From Mucilaginibacter_A sp964236465 (GTDB taxonomy: Bacteria; Bacteroidota; Bacteroidia; Sphingobacteriales; Sphingobacteriaceae), in the NCBI GenBank assembly GCA_964236465.1, contig CAXSBZ010000004.1, positions 92,157 to 156,156 of the forward strand: DNA of 64,000 nucleotides, read 5' to 3'. A program made the translations under genes and the position numbers. The notes beneath the pieces were generated by a model that saw only the letters and a list, made by a program, of their open reading frames with translations, did not search any database and was not told the DNA's origin. This document shows, in pieces, positions 53,720 through 60,954 of the stretch. The first letter of the stretch is position 1, and each line of letters starts with the position of its first letter.

Positions 53720-54774
53720 GTTAATTGCAATGTTAAGTTTACTATGTAAAAATCAGGATCATCGGTAATGATCAAACTATGTTTATCTGGATAAATTAGT
53801 AATAAACGTCGACGAACATTGTTCAAACCAATCCCTCCTGTTTTATCTTTTTGATCTTGGTTTTTTTTATTCTGTATTGTAAACTGAATATTGTTGTTAG
53901 TAGCCTGTAGGCTGATTTTTATAGGATTTTTAGAATCAGTTAATATGCCATGTTTAAAAGCATTTTCAGTAAACGCAATAAAAAGAAGTGTAGCTATTTT
54001 TTGATCTTCAATAAACCCTTCAATACAAAATTCAATATTAGCTTTTCCTTTAGCACTAATATGTTGTAACTCAATCACGTTTTCCAAGTATTTTATTTCA
54101 TCTTGCAACAGCATCAATTCATCCTTGCTCTCCCTTAGCATGTAACGTAAAATTTCCGAAAGCTTTAACAAGGCAACAGGTGCCAACTCTGATCTTTTAT
54201 AGGTTAATGAATAAATATCGTTAATACTATTGAACAAAAAATGCGGGTTGATTTGTGAACGAAGGAAACTTAGTTCAGCCGTTGCCTGCTCCTTTTCAAA
54301 TTCCTGTTGCCGTTGCTTATTTTGATACCAACTTTCGACAAAAAAATACATAATGCCATAAACAAAATATACCGGAAAATAATAATAAAAGATGTTATTG
54401 ATATAATACTCCGCTGTAATTGAGGTTCCCTTGTAATTATCAAAACCTAATACAGGTTTAAAAAACCAAAACTCAACTATATACCGCCAGCCTATCAACG
54501 CTACTAAAGTTATCACTACAAATAAAACAGCTTTAAAATAATTCTTTTTTACAAATAGTGCTGGCGCAACGAACAAATAATTACTGTAGAAACAGAGTGC
54601 AGTAATGCTGCTAAAACCTACTTCGCAAAATAAACATTTTATAAATAATGAAAAGCTTTTAGGCTGATTTTTAAAGGAGTCAGATGCGTTATTGTTAAAA
54701 AAAGCAAAAGAGTTATTTAATATCAATAAACCCCAAAAAGTAAGGTGTAAAAGAATAATGTATTTGCGCTTCAT
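53716..54774 (-). CDS. LytS/His_kinase-type sensor histidine kinase
   Basis: The 352-residue protein has about four membrane helices (first ~140 residues) with little periplasmic sequence. The His_kinase domain contains LRSQINPHFLFNSINDIYSL with the phosphorylated His, and an ATPase domain with FTENAFKHG and GGIGLNNVRRRL follows. The absence of a large sensor region suggests it senses a membrane or small-molecule cue. It is cotranscribed with the LytTR regulator. Confidence 0.92.
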   Translation of the reverse strand: MKRKYIILLHLTFWGLLILNNSFAFFNNNASDSFKNQPKSFSLFIKCLFCEVGFSSITALCFYSNYLFVAPALFVKKNYFKAVLFVVITLVALIGWRYIVEFWFFKPVLGFDNYKGTSITAEYYINNIFYYYFPVYFVYGIMYFFVESWYQNKQRQQEFEKEQATAELSFLRSQINPHFLFNSINDIYSLTYKRSELAPVALLKLSEILRYMLRESKDELMLLQDEIKYLENVIELQHISAKGKANIEFCIEGFIEDQKIATLLFIAFTENAFKHGILTDSKNPIKISLQATNNNIQFTIQNKKNQDQKDKTGGIGLNNVRRRLLLIYPDKHSLIITDDPDFYIVNLTLQLT

Positions 54775-54966
54775 CAGCTAAATATAATATAGGTTTCTTG
54801 TTTCAAAGATACCTAATACATGAACTGGCAAATTTTGATGACGAAAAAGCCAAATTGTTGCTTTGACTCATTTATAACTATTCATCAATAAAATTACAGC
54901 GTTTGTCAATCACTTTTTCCAATGTAAACTTCCTGCTACATTTTTGTGTGATTAAACTAAATCACA

Positions 54967-56028
54967 ATGAAAATATTATTATTGATTTACACAACCATGT
55001 TGTTACCATTCGTTGGGTTCTCTCAAGAAAAAATCCGGGAAAAACTTAAAGTAACTGTTCATCCGGGAATCGAGCTTTTTACTATCATCCAAATTTTGGC
55101 TGATAAATATCCCCAACCAAATCCGTCGGGATATAGCAAGGAAGTGCTGGAATATTTTGGAAAGTATAAAGATCATCCGGCAGTAAAAAAAGTAGCATCA
55201 TTTGATAAAACTTATACCGACTTGGTAGAATTAGGCTGGTGCATGAGCAATTTTCCTAACATTAAAATTTACGAACCCTTAGATATTATTTGGTATAAAT
55301 ACTACGGCAAAGAAAACGTATTGGAATACCTAAAACTTTGCAAGGATTTTTTTAACGACACAAACTTTTGGGAATTCTACCAAAAACATCAAAACCGTTA
55401 TAACAAATGGGGCGATGACTTAAAAGCTAATGTTGATTCGGGCAAATTGATAGAAAAGCTGAAAAATTTTTATAAATATGATTCGGATGTGCGCTGGTAT
55501 ATTTGCATTGATCCGTTAAATAGTTGGGGATCACATGCCATAATGACCAAAACATTAAACCCACAATTTGCTGATTGGATAGTTTACAACACAGGTTATT
55601 TTAACAGGGATGGTTCAAAAGATATTGATCCTAAATTTGAATTTAAAAACTTTGATAATTTGGTTTGGCATGAAGGAAGCCATATTTATATAGAAAGCCT
55701 TTTTAAAAAATATGCTAAGGAAATAGATGCTTTAAGCTACTTGTTTAATAAGGATGACGAAGGCATGCAAAGAAACGAGATTAGCAATTGGAATTATTGT
55801 TTGAATGAAAACATGGTACGGTCAATTGTGTCAGCTTTGTATAAAAAGTACCGCACTAAACGCCAGTTTAAACGCCAAATGGCACGCGAGACTGCAAGCG
55901 ATTTTATTTATGTAGAGGATTTAACCGCTTTTATAACCGATAAATACATCAACTCGCACAAGTACAAAACGTTCGCAGAATTTTTTCCGGAAATATTAAA
56001 ACATCTTAAAAAGAATTATCCAGTTTAA
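54967..56028 (+). CDS. Secreted HExxH protein, DUF4932-like putative metalloprotease
   Basis: The 353-residue protein has a signal peptide (to about VGFSQ, residue 20). A zinc-protease motif HEGSH lies in FDNLVWHEGSHIYIESLF near residue 239; a downstream Glu in CLNENMVRSIVSALYKKYRT could be the third ligand. N-terminal VTVHPGIELFTIIQILADKY fits what I recall of DUF4932. Substrate unknown. It is divergent from the LytTR two-component genes with a 192-base gap between them. Confidence 0.72.
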   Translation: MKILLLIYTTMLLPFVGFSQEKIREKLKVTVHPGIELFTIIQILADKYPQPNPSGYSKEVLEYFGKYKDHPAVKKVASFDKTYTDLVELGWCMSNFPNIKIYEPLDIIWYKYYGKENVLEYLKLCKDFFNDTNFWEFYQKHQNRYNKWGDDLKANVDSGKLIEKLKNFYKYDSDVRWYICIDPLNSWGSHAIMTKTLNPQFADWIVYNTGYFNRDGSKDIDPKFEFKNFDNLVWHEGSHIYIESLFKKYAKEIDALSYLFNKDDEGMQRNEISNWNYCLNENMVRSIVSALYKKYRTKRQFKRQMARETASDFIYVEDLTAFITDKYINSHKYKTFAEFFPEILKHLKKNYPV

Positions 56029-56105
56029 CATTTCCTAACTTTCGAACTTTCTAATTATTCCCGCCGAACTCTATCACACATTTGTAATCTGATTTTAAAA
56101 TACAA

Positions 56106-56149
56106 ATGCTGTTTTTATCAACCTAAATTTAGTGTGATAAAAACAGCGT
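56106..56149. repeat. Tight inverted pair of the dispersed motif (ACAG variant)
   Basis: ATGCTGTTTTTATC at 56106-56119 (flank AACCTAAATTT) and GATAAAAACAGCGT at 56136-56149 (flank AATTTAGTGT). The arms GCTGTTTTTATCA and TGATAAAAACAGC pair perfectly over 13 bases. It lies between the convergent HExxH and prfB genes and can serve as a terminator for both. Confidence 0.82.
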
Positions 56150-56158
56150 CTCGTTAAC

Positions 56159-57248
56159 TCAATTATTCCCGCCAAACTCCATCAAATACGCTTTCAGAAA
56201 CTCATCCAAATCTCCATCTAAAACCGCTTGTGCATTAGAAGTTTCGTGGTTCGTCCGCACATCTTTTATCAATTTATACGGATGCAAAACATAATTGCGG
56301 ATTTGCGAACCCCATTCAATTTTCATTTTTGCGCCTTCAATCGCATTGGAAATTTCCATGCGTTTGCGCAACTCCGCTTCGTACAATTGTGATTTTAACA
56401 ACCGGATTGCATTTTCTTTATTCTGCAATTGCGAGCGCGATTCCTGGTTTTTAATAATAATGCCCGAAGGTTTGTGGTACAAGCGGACTGCCGTTTCTAC
56501 CTTGTTCACGTTCTGGCCGCCCGCACCGCCCGAACGGAAAGTTTCAAACTCAATATCTGCCGGGTTTACCTCAATTTCAATCGTGTCATCCACCAGCGGA
56601 TACACATAAACTGATGCAAAAGAAGTATGGCGCTTGGCATTGCTATCAAACGGAGAAATACGCACCAAACGATGCACGCCGTTTTCGCCTTTTAAATAAC
56701 CGTAAGCAAAAGCACCTTCAATTTGCAGCGTTACGGTTTTTACACCGGCAACTTCGCCTTCCTGGAAATCCTGCTCGCTCACTTTGTAACCGTGCTTTTG
56801 CGCCCACATTGTGTACATCCGCATCAACATGCTGGCCCAATCGCAGCTTTCGGTTCCGCCTGCGCCTGCTGTAATTTGTAAAACCGCGTTCAACTGATCT
56901 TCATCCGCCGAAAGCATGTTTTTAAATTCCAGGTCTTCTAACTGCTTGAGCGTGAGTTCGTATTGCTCTTTGGCTTCCTCGTCTGTAGCATCGCCAGACT
57001 GGTTCATCTCCTGCATCACCACCGTATCTTCTACCGAAGTTTCTACGGCTTCAAAAGCATCGGTCCAGGTTTTTTTACTTTTCATGGAAGCCAATACTTT
57101 TTCGGCTTTTTTAGAATCGTCCCAAAAATCGGGTGCCAGCGTGATGTCTTCTTCTTCTTTTAAGCGATATAATTTCGTATCGACGTCAAAGATGCCTCCT
57201 TAGGGAAGTTACTCGATCCCTCAAGTCTTGAACTTGTTCTTTTGTCAT
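56159..57248 (-). CDS. prfB: Peptide chain release factor 2 with programmed frameshift
   Basis: RF2 terminates translation at UGA and UAA. The gene starts at the ATG at 57248 (MTKEQVQDLRDRVTSLRRHL), reads 20 codons to an in-frame TGA at 57188-57186, and resumes in the +1 frame (DVDTKLYRLKEEEDI). The shift site CTTTGAC is preceded by AGGAGG, as in E. coli prfB. The body has the RF2 tripeptide SPF (VRISPFDSNAKRHTSF) and the catalytic GGQ (RSGGAGGQNVNKVETAV). Without the shift, annotation programs start at an internal Met near 57094. A TATATTTG box lies four bases before the ATG. Confidence 0.95.
57186..57199 (-). promoter_or_regulatory. prfB +1 frameshift signal
   Basis: Minus strand AGGAGGCATCTTTGA: an internal Shine-Dalgarno-like AGGAGG, three bases, then the slippery CTT and the TGA stop. 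Ribosomes short of RF2 shift from CTT to TTT, giving autoregulation as known for prfB. Confidence 0.9.
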
Positions 57249-57252
57249 GCCG

Positions 57253-57260
57253 CAAATATA
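57253..57260 (-). promoter_or_regulatory. Leaderless -7 box at prfB
   Basis: On the minus strand TATATTTG is followed by CGGC and the ATG at 57248, a four-base spacing like hemW and the methyltransferase gene. Confidence 0.5.
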
Positions 57261-57308
57261 GAAATTTGGTTTTGGCAGAAGCGATCAACATAAAACCAAT
57301 TTTAGGTC

Positions 57309-57394
57309 GGTAAAAACAGTATTGACAAATGCCATGGTTCTAAAGCCATCTCCGCCGAAGAGGATTTAGGGTGAGGCTCGATACTGTTTTTATC
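57309..57394. repeat. Inverted motif pair enclosing a short repeat-like insert
   Basis: GGTAAAAACAGTAT at 57309-57322 (flank AATTTTAGGTC) and ATACTGTTTTTATC at 57381-57394 (flank ACCTAAAAATC) face each other and pair over about 12 bases. The 58 bases between them (including GAGGATTTAGGGTGAGGCT) look like a dispersed intergenic repeat I associate with other Bacteroidota genomes. It lies between the prfB start and the esterase stop on the same strand. Confidence 0.75.
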
Positions 57395-57411
57395 ACCTAA
57401 AAATCAAAACC

Positions 57412-58287
57412 TCACTCCGCTTTATGCGCTCCCGGATGCAGCAAATTTGTATCTTCCAGCCAATCGGCCAATCGTTGCCGCCAGGTTTGGATTGATGCCA
57501 GTTTAGAGCGGTTGCCCATGTTAAAACCATGGTTTCCCTGCGCCAAAATATGTGCTTCAATAGGCACTTTCGCTGCGCGATAACGCTCCAGCAATTGCAC
57601 CACCGGCACCGCGCAGCAGGGATCATTATTGGCGGCCAGCAAAAAAGCAGGCGGCGCATCTGCCGGGATTATTTCAGGAATATAAAGCGGCCCGGGATAA
57701 ATCAGCACATCAAAATCAGGCTTAGCACTCGCCCGCTCAACCAAATCTTTCGCCTGCGGATTGCCTGTTCCGGGCTGATAAGCAATTGCGTCCACCACTT
57801 CGCCGCCTGCCGAAAAGCCCATCATGCCAATCCGTTTTGGGTCGATGCCAAACTCTGCAGCCCGGCTGCGTACCAAACGCATGGCTCGGCTACCATCTTC
57901 TACAACCACTTTTTCCAGCTTGTACGGCGATCCGGTTTCCCGCGCCAAACGATATTTCAACACAAAAGCAGCCACGCCCAAGCTGTTCAAAAACTTGGCC
58001 GGTTCCGTTCCTTCCGCATCAATCACCAGCAAACTATGGCCGCCGCCAGGGCAAATCACCACAGCCGCGCCGGTTGCTTTTTCCTTTGCGGGAAGATAAA
58101 CCGTGAGCGATGGATTATTGATATGCTTCACCCAATAATCTTTGGCCTGCTCCGGTTCGTTGCGGAGGTTTTCAAAACCGGGCGCACCGTTTTTCCAAAG
58201 TGGGATGACCGTTGGCGTTTGCCCGAAAATAGGTGCATAAAAACAGCCTGATACAGCAATACAAATTAATTTAGATTTTAGGTTCAT
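57412..58287 (-). CDS. Secreted alpha/beta hydrolase (esterase/acetylxylan-esterase type)
   Basis: The 291-residue protein has a signal peptide (to about IFGQ, residue 23) and an alpha/beta hydrolase domain. The oxyanion region is VVICPGGGHSLL, the nucleophile is in IGMMGFSAGGEV, the acid is probably in LAANNDPCCAV, and the base is in GNHGFNMG. This set resembles BD-FAE/acetylxylan esterases of Bacteroidota. The natural substrate is unknown. The gene is divergent from pgi. A partial motif copy near 58236 falls in the signal-peptide codons. Confidence 0.85.
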   Translation of the reverse strand: MNLKSKLICIAVSGCFYAPIFGQTPTVIPLWKNGAPGFENLRNEPEQAKDYWVKHINNPSLTVYLPAKEKATGAAVVICPGGGHSLLVIDAEGTEPAKFLNSLGVAAFVLKYRLARETGSPYKLEKVVVEDGSRAMRLVRSRAAEFGIDPKRIGMMGFSAGGEVVDAIAYQPGTGNPQAKDLVERASAKPDFDVLIYPGPLYIPEIIPADAPPAFLLAANNDPCCAVPVVQLLERYRAAKVPIEAHILAQGNHGFNMGNRSKLASIQTWRQRLADWLEDTNLLHPGAHKAE

Positions 58288-58346
58288 AACAAGGTTTTGA
58301 TTGAAAAACTAATGTAGCTAAAAATTGATTTCAATTGTCAAAACCA

Positions 58347-58360
58347 ATGCTTCTTTTATC
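58347..58360 (-). repeat. Single dispersed motif copy (intergenic)
   Basis: ATGCTTCTTTTATC followed by AACTAAAAATT, the reverse complement of the motif with flank. It lies between the divergent esterase and pgi genes. Confidence 0.78.
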
Positions 58361-58441
58361 AACTAAAAATTAAAATATTGTTTTTCTGAATCAAACTACA
58401 ACTATTTTGGAACAATTTAAACACAGTTTACATTTACTTTT

Positions 58442-58449
58442 TAGTTTTG
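58442..58449 (+). promoter_or_regulatory. Possible -7 box of pgi
   Basis: TAGTTTTG matches TAnnTTTG, 18 bases before the ATG at 58468. No clear -33 box. Confidence 0.4.
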
Positions 58450-58467
58450 AAATTAAAAACCAACATC

Positions 58468-60114
58468 ATGTTACCAAAAATAAATTTTACCGAAACCGAA
58501 GCTTATCGCTATCTGTCGGATTATTTTCCGGAGGTTGCCCAACTGGAAATGAAGCAATTATTCAAAAATGACCCGGACCGGTTTAAAAAAATGTCCATCA
58601 TGTTTGAAGATACTTTGTTTGATTTTTCTAAAAACCGTGTGGACGACAGGGCGATGGCGTTGCTGATCCAACTGGCCAAAGAATGCCAGTTAAAAGAAGC
58701 AATCCAGGCAATGTTTTCGGGCGAGAAAATCAACGAAACTGAAGATCGCGCCGTACTGCACACAGCACTTCGGAACGTTACCAATAAACCATTAACCATT
58801 GATGGCGAAAACGTTACGGAAGAAGTAAATAAGGTTTTGGATCAGATGGAAACTTTTTCCAACGCTATTATTTCCGGTGATTGGAAAGGCTACAAAGGCG
58901 ATGCCATTACGGATGTGGTCAACATCGGCATCGGCGGTTCTGATCTCGGCCCGGTGATGGTTACGGAAGCTTTAAAATCGTACAAAAACCACCTGAACAT
59001 GCACTTTGTTTCCAATGTAGATGGCACACAAATCACGGAGATTTTAAAAGGTTTGAATCCCGCAACTACCTTATTTTTAGTGGCTTCTAAAACTTTCACC
59101 ACGCAGGAAACCATGACGAATGCACATACGGCACGCGATTGGTTTATCAAAGGCGGCGGCAAAGATGCAGATGTAGCCAAGCATTTCGCAGCACTTTCTA
59201 CCAACGCCAAAGCCGTGGAGGCTTTCGGCATCGATACCAAAAATATGTTTGTGTTTTGGGATTGGGTTGGTGGCCGGTATTCGCTTTGGAGTGCCATTGG
59301 TTTGTCCATAGCTTTGAGTATTGGTTTTGATAATTTTAAAGAATTGCTGACCGGTGCAAACGCCGCAGATGAACATTTCCAAACCACAGAATTTGAACAA
59401 AATATCCCGGTGATGCTAGGTATGATGGGCATTTTGTACAATAATTTTTTTGGCGCACAAACCGAAGCGATCTTGCCTTACGATCAATATATGCACCGTT
59501 TTGCAGCTTATTTTCAGCAAGGCGATATGGAAAGCAACGGCAAACACGTGGACCGCAACGGTAATACTGTGGATTATTCTACCGGGCCAATTATTTGGGG
59601 CGAACCCGGAACCAATGGCCAGCATGCTTTTTACCAATTGATCCATCAGGGAACGAAATTAATCCCTTGTGATTTCATTGCGCCTGCCATCAGCCACAAT
59701 CCAAGCGGCGAGCATCACCCGATTTTATTGTCCAATTTTTTCGCCCAAACGGAAGCTTTGATGAACGGCAAAACGGAACAGGAAGTAGCCGAAGAATTAA
59801 AAGCTTCTGGCAAATCCGAAGAAGAAATAAAAAAATTGGCACCGTTTAAAGTTTTTGAAGGCAACCGGCCAACCAATTCTATCCTGCTAAAAGAAGTTAC
59901 GCCACGATCTTTGGGCAGCCTGATTGCTTTTTATGAACACAAAATTTTTGTACAAGGCATTGTGTGGAACATTTTCAGTTTCGATCAATGGGGCGTGGAA
60001 CTGGGCAAACAATTAGCCGTAAAAATCCAGAAAGAATTGAAAGGCGATGAACCGGTTTCCAGTCATGATTCTTCAACCAACGGTTTGATCAATCAATATA
60101 AAGATTGGCGTTAA
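58468..60114 (+). CDS. pgi: Glucose-6-phosphate isomerase
   Basis: Pgi interconverts glucose 6-phosphate and fructose 6-phosphate. The 548-residue product (ATG at 58468; an in-frame TTG lies 21 bases upstream) matches the usual length. It shows VVNIGIGGSDLGPVMV, FVFWDWVGGRYSLWSAIGLS and the signature GEPGTNGQHAFYQLIHQG with catalytic Glu and His, and a Lys in WGVELGKQLA. The last eight codons and the terminator are duplicated 666 bases downstream, beyond a toxin-antitoxin pair. A partial motif copy near 58690 is coding. Confidence 0.97.
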   Translation: MLPKINFTETEAYRYLSDYFPEVAQLEMKQLFKNDPDRFKKMSIMFEDTLFDFSKNRVDDRAMALLIQLAKECQLKEAIQAMFSGEKINETEDRAVLHTALRNVTNKPLTIDGENVTEEVNKVLDQMETFSNAIISGDWKGYKGDAITDVVNIGIGGSDLGPVMVTEALKSYKNHLNMHFVSNVDGTQITEILKGLNPATTLFLVASKTFTTQETMTNAHTARDWFIKGGGKDADVAKHFAALSTNAKAVEAFGIDTKNMFVFWDWVGGRYSLWSAIGLSIALSIGFDNFKELLTGANAADEHFQTTEFEQNIPVMLGMMGILYNNFFGAQTEAILPYDQYMHRFAAYFQQGDMESNGKHVDRNGNTVDYSTGPIIWGEPGTNGQHAFYQLIHQGTKLIPCDFIAPAISHNPSGEHHPILLSNFFAQTEALMNGKTEQEVAEELKASGKSEEEIKKLAPFKVFEGNRPTNSILLKEVTPRSLGSLIAFYEHKIFVQGIVWNIFSFDQWGVELGKQLAVKIQKELKGDEPVSSHDSSTNGLINQYKDWR

Positions 60115-60170
60115 AGTTTTTAGGTTGATAAAAGAAGCATCCGTAATTAATTTTTGCAGATGCTTTTTTT
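60088..60170 (+). repeat. Direct repeat copy A: pgi 3' end, dispersed motif and terminator
   Basis: These 83 bases cover the last pgi codons (INQYKDWR-stop), a consensus dispersed motif (AGGTTGATAAAAGAAGCAT, 60122-60140) and a hairpin AAGCATC...GATGCTTTTTTT acting as terminator. They align to 60754-60836 with seven mismatches and no gap. Confidence 0.9.
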
Positions 60171-60202
60171 AATATGTAATTTTAATAATCAAACATTCAA
60201 TT

Positions 60203-60445
60203 ATGGCGTTGCAATTTATTCAAGATGTAAAAGGAAATACAACCGGTGTTTTTATTCCGATTGAAGAGTGGCATGATTTGACACTGAAATATAGCGATTT
60301 GCAAGTTCAGGAAATTGAAGGTTTAACAACACTTTTACCATGGCAAAAGCAAGTAATTGATGACCGTTTGAATGATTACTACAACAATACTGATGACGTT
60401 GCTGATTTTGATGAGACATTAAACAGTATTGAAAAAACTTTGTGA
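60203..60445 (+). CDS. Antitoxin of a RelE/ParE-type toxin-antitoxin pair
   Basis: The 80-residue acidic protein opens with MALQFIQDVKGNTTGVFIPI and ends with an Asp/Glu-rich helix (DDVADFDETLNSIEK). N-terminal similarity to Phd/YefM-like or related antitoxins (short beta-strand start, then helix) and its place directly before a RelE/ParE-like toxin support the call. The toxin GTG overlaps its stop by four bases. Low G+C. The pair lies between two copies of the pgi tail. Confidence 0.78.
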   Translation: MALQFIQDVKGNTTGVFIPIEEWHDLTLKYSDLQVQEIEGLTTLLPWQKQVIDDRLNDYYNNTDDVADFDETLNSIEKTL

Positions 60446-60741
60446 ATTATAAAATTGTAAACAGGCCTGCTGTTCGTGCTGATGTTGAAAATGCTGTTGA
60501 TTATTACAAGAATATCGATATGAAACTTGCTCAACAATTTTTATTTCGCATCCGGGAAGCAAGAAAATATCTTGCTGATTCTCCGTTTAGTTTTCAAACT
60601 AAATACAGAAATGTCAGAACATTATTGTTGAAGCAATTTCCTTATCATATTCATTATTTAGTTGATAGTGATAACAAGTTAATTATAATTTTAGCCATTA
60701 TTCATTCTTATAAAAACCCTGTAGATTATTCTAACAGGTAA
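60442..60741 (+). CDS. RelE/ParE-family toxin
   Basis: The 99-residue basic protein shows NYKIVNRPAVRADVENAVDY, then NIDMKLAQQFLFRIREARKY, LADSPFSFQTKYRNVRTLLL and a C-terminal FPYHIHYLVDSDNKLIIILA with IHSYKNP. This is the RelE/ParE fold pattern, probably the ParE-like subgroup (gyrase or mRNA target not resolvable). The start is GTG overlapping the antitoxin stop (GTGA), typical of coupled toxin-antitoxin genes. Confidence 0.85.
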   Translation: MNYKIVNRPAVRADVENAVDYYKNIDMKLAQQFLFRIREARKYLADSPFSFQTKYRNVRTLLLKQFPYHIHYLVDSDNKLIIILAIIHSYKNPVDYSNR

Positions 60742-60753
60742 CATTTTAACTTA

Positions 60754-60836
60754 ATCAATCAATATAAAACCTGGCGTTAAGGTTTTTAGGTCGATAAAAG
60801 AAGCATCTGTAATTAAGTTTTGCAGATGCTTTTTTT
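60754..60836 (+). repeat. Direct repeat copy B: pgi 3'-end remnant, motif and terminator
   Basis: The sequence would encode INQYKTWR-stop, then carries AGGTCGATAAAAGAAGCAT and the same hairpin (GCAGATGCTTTTTTT). It matches 60088-60170 at 76 of 83 positions. It is non-coding here because the rest of pgi is missing. The remaining 118 bases before the M14 gene show no other feature. Confidence 0.9.
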
Positions 60837-60954
60837 ATGCTTCAACTTTTGGAATCTGTTTAAAAAACTCCTGATTGCATTATTATTGTTACTATTTGAT
60901 GCTTGCAAGGCAAATAATTATCTTGTAACAAAATCAACTCACTAAAAGCGGACT

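Noticed and set aside
57529..58251. Plus-strand open frame of 240 codons
   Set aside because: Antisense to the esterase gene, whose signal peptide and catalytic motifs are clear; the frame is rich in His, Arg and Cys as expected of a shadow.
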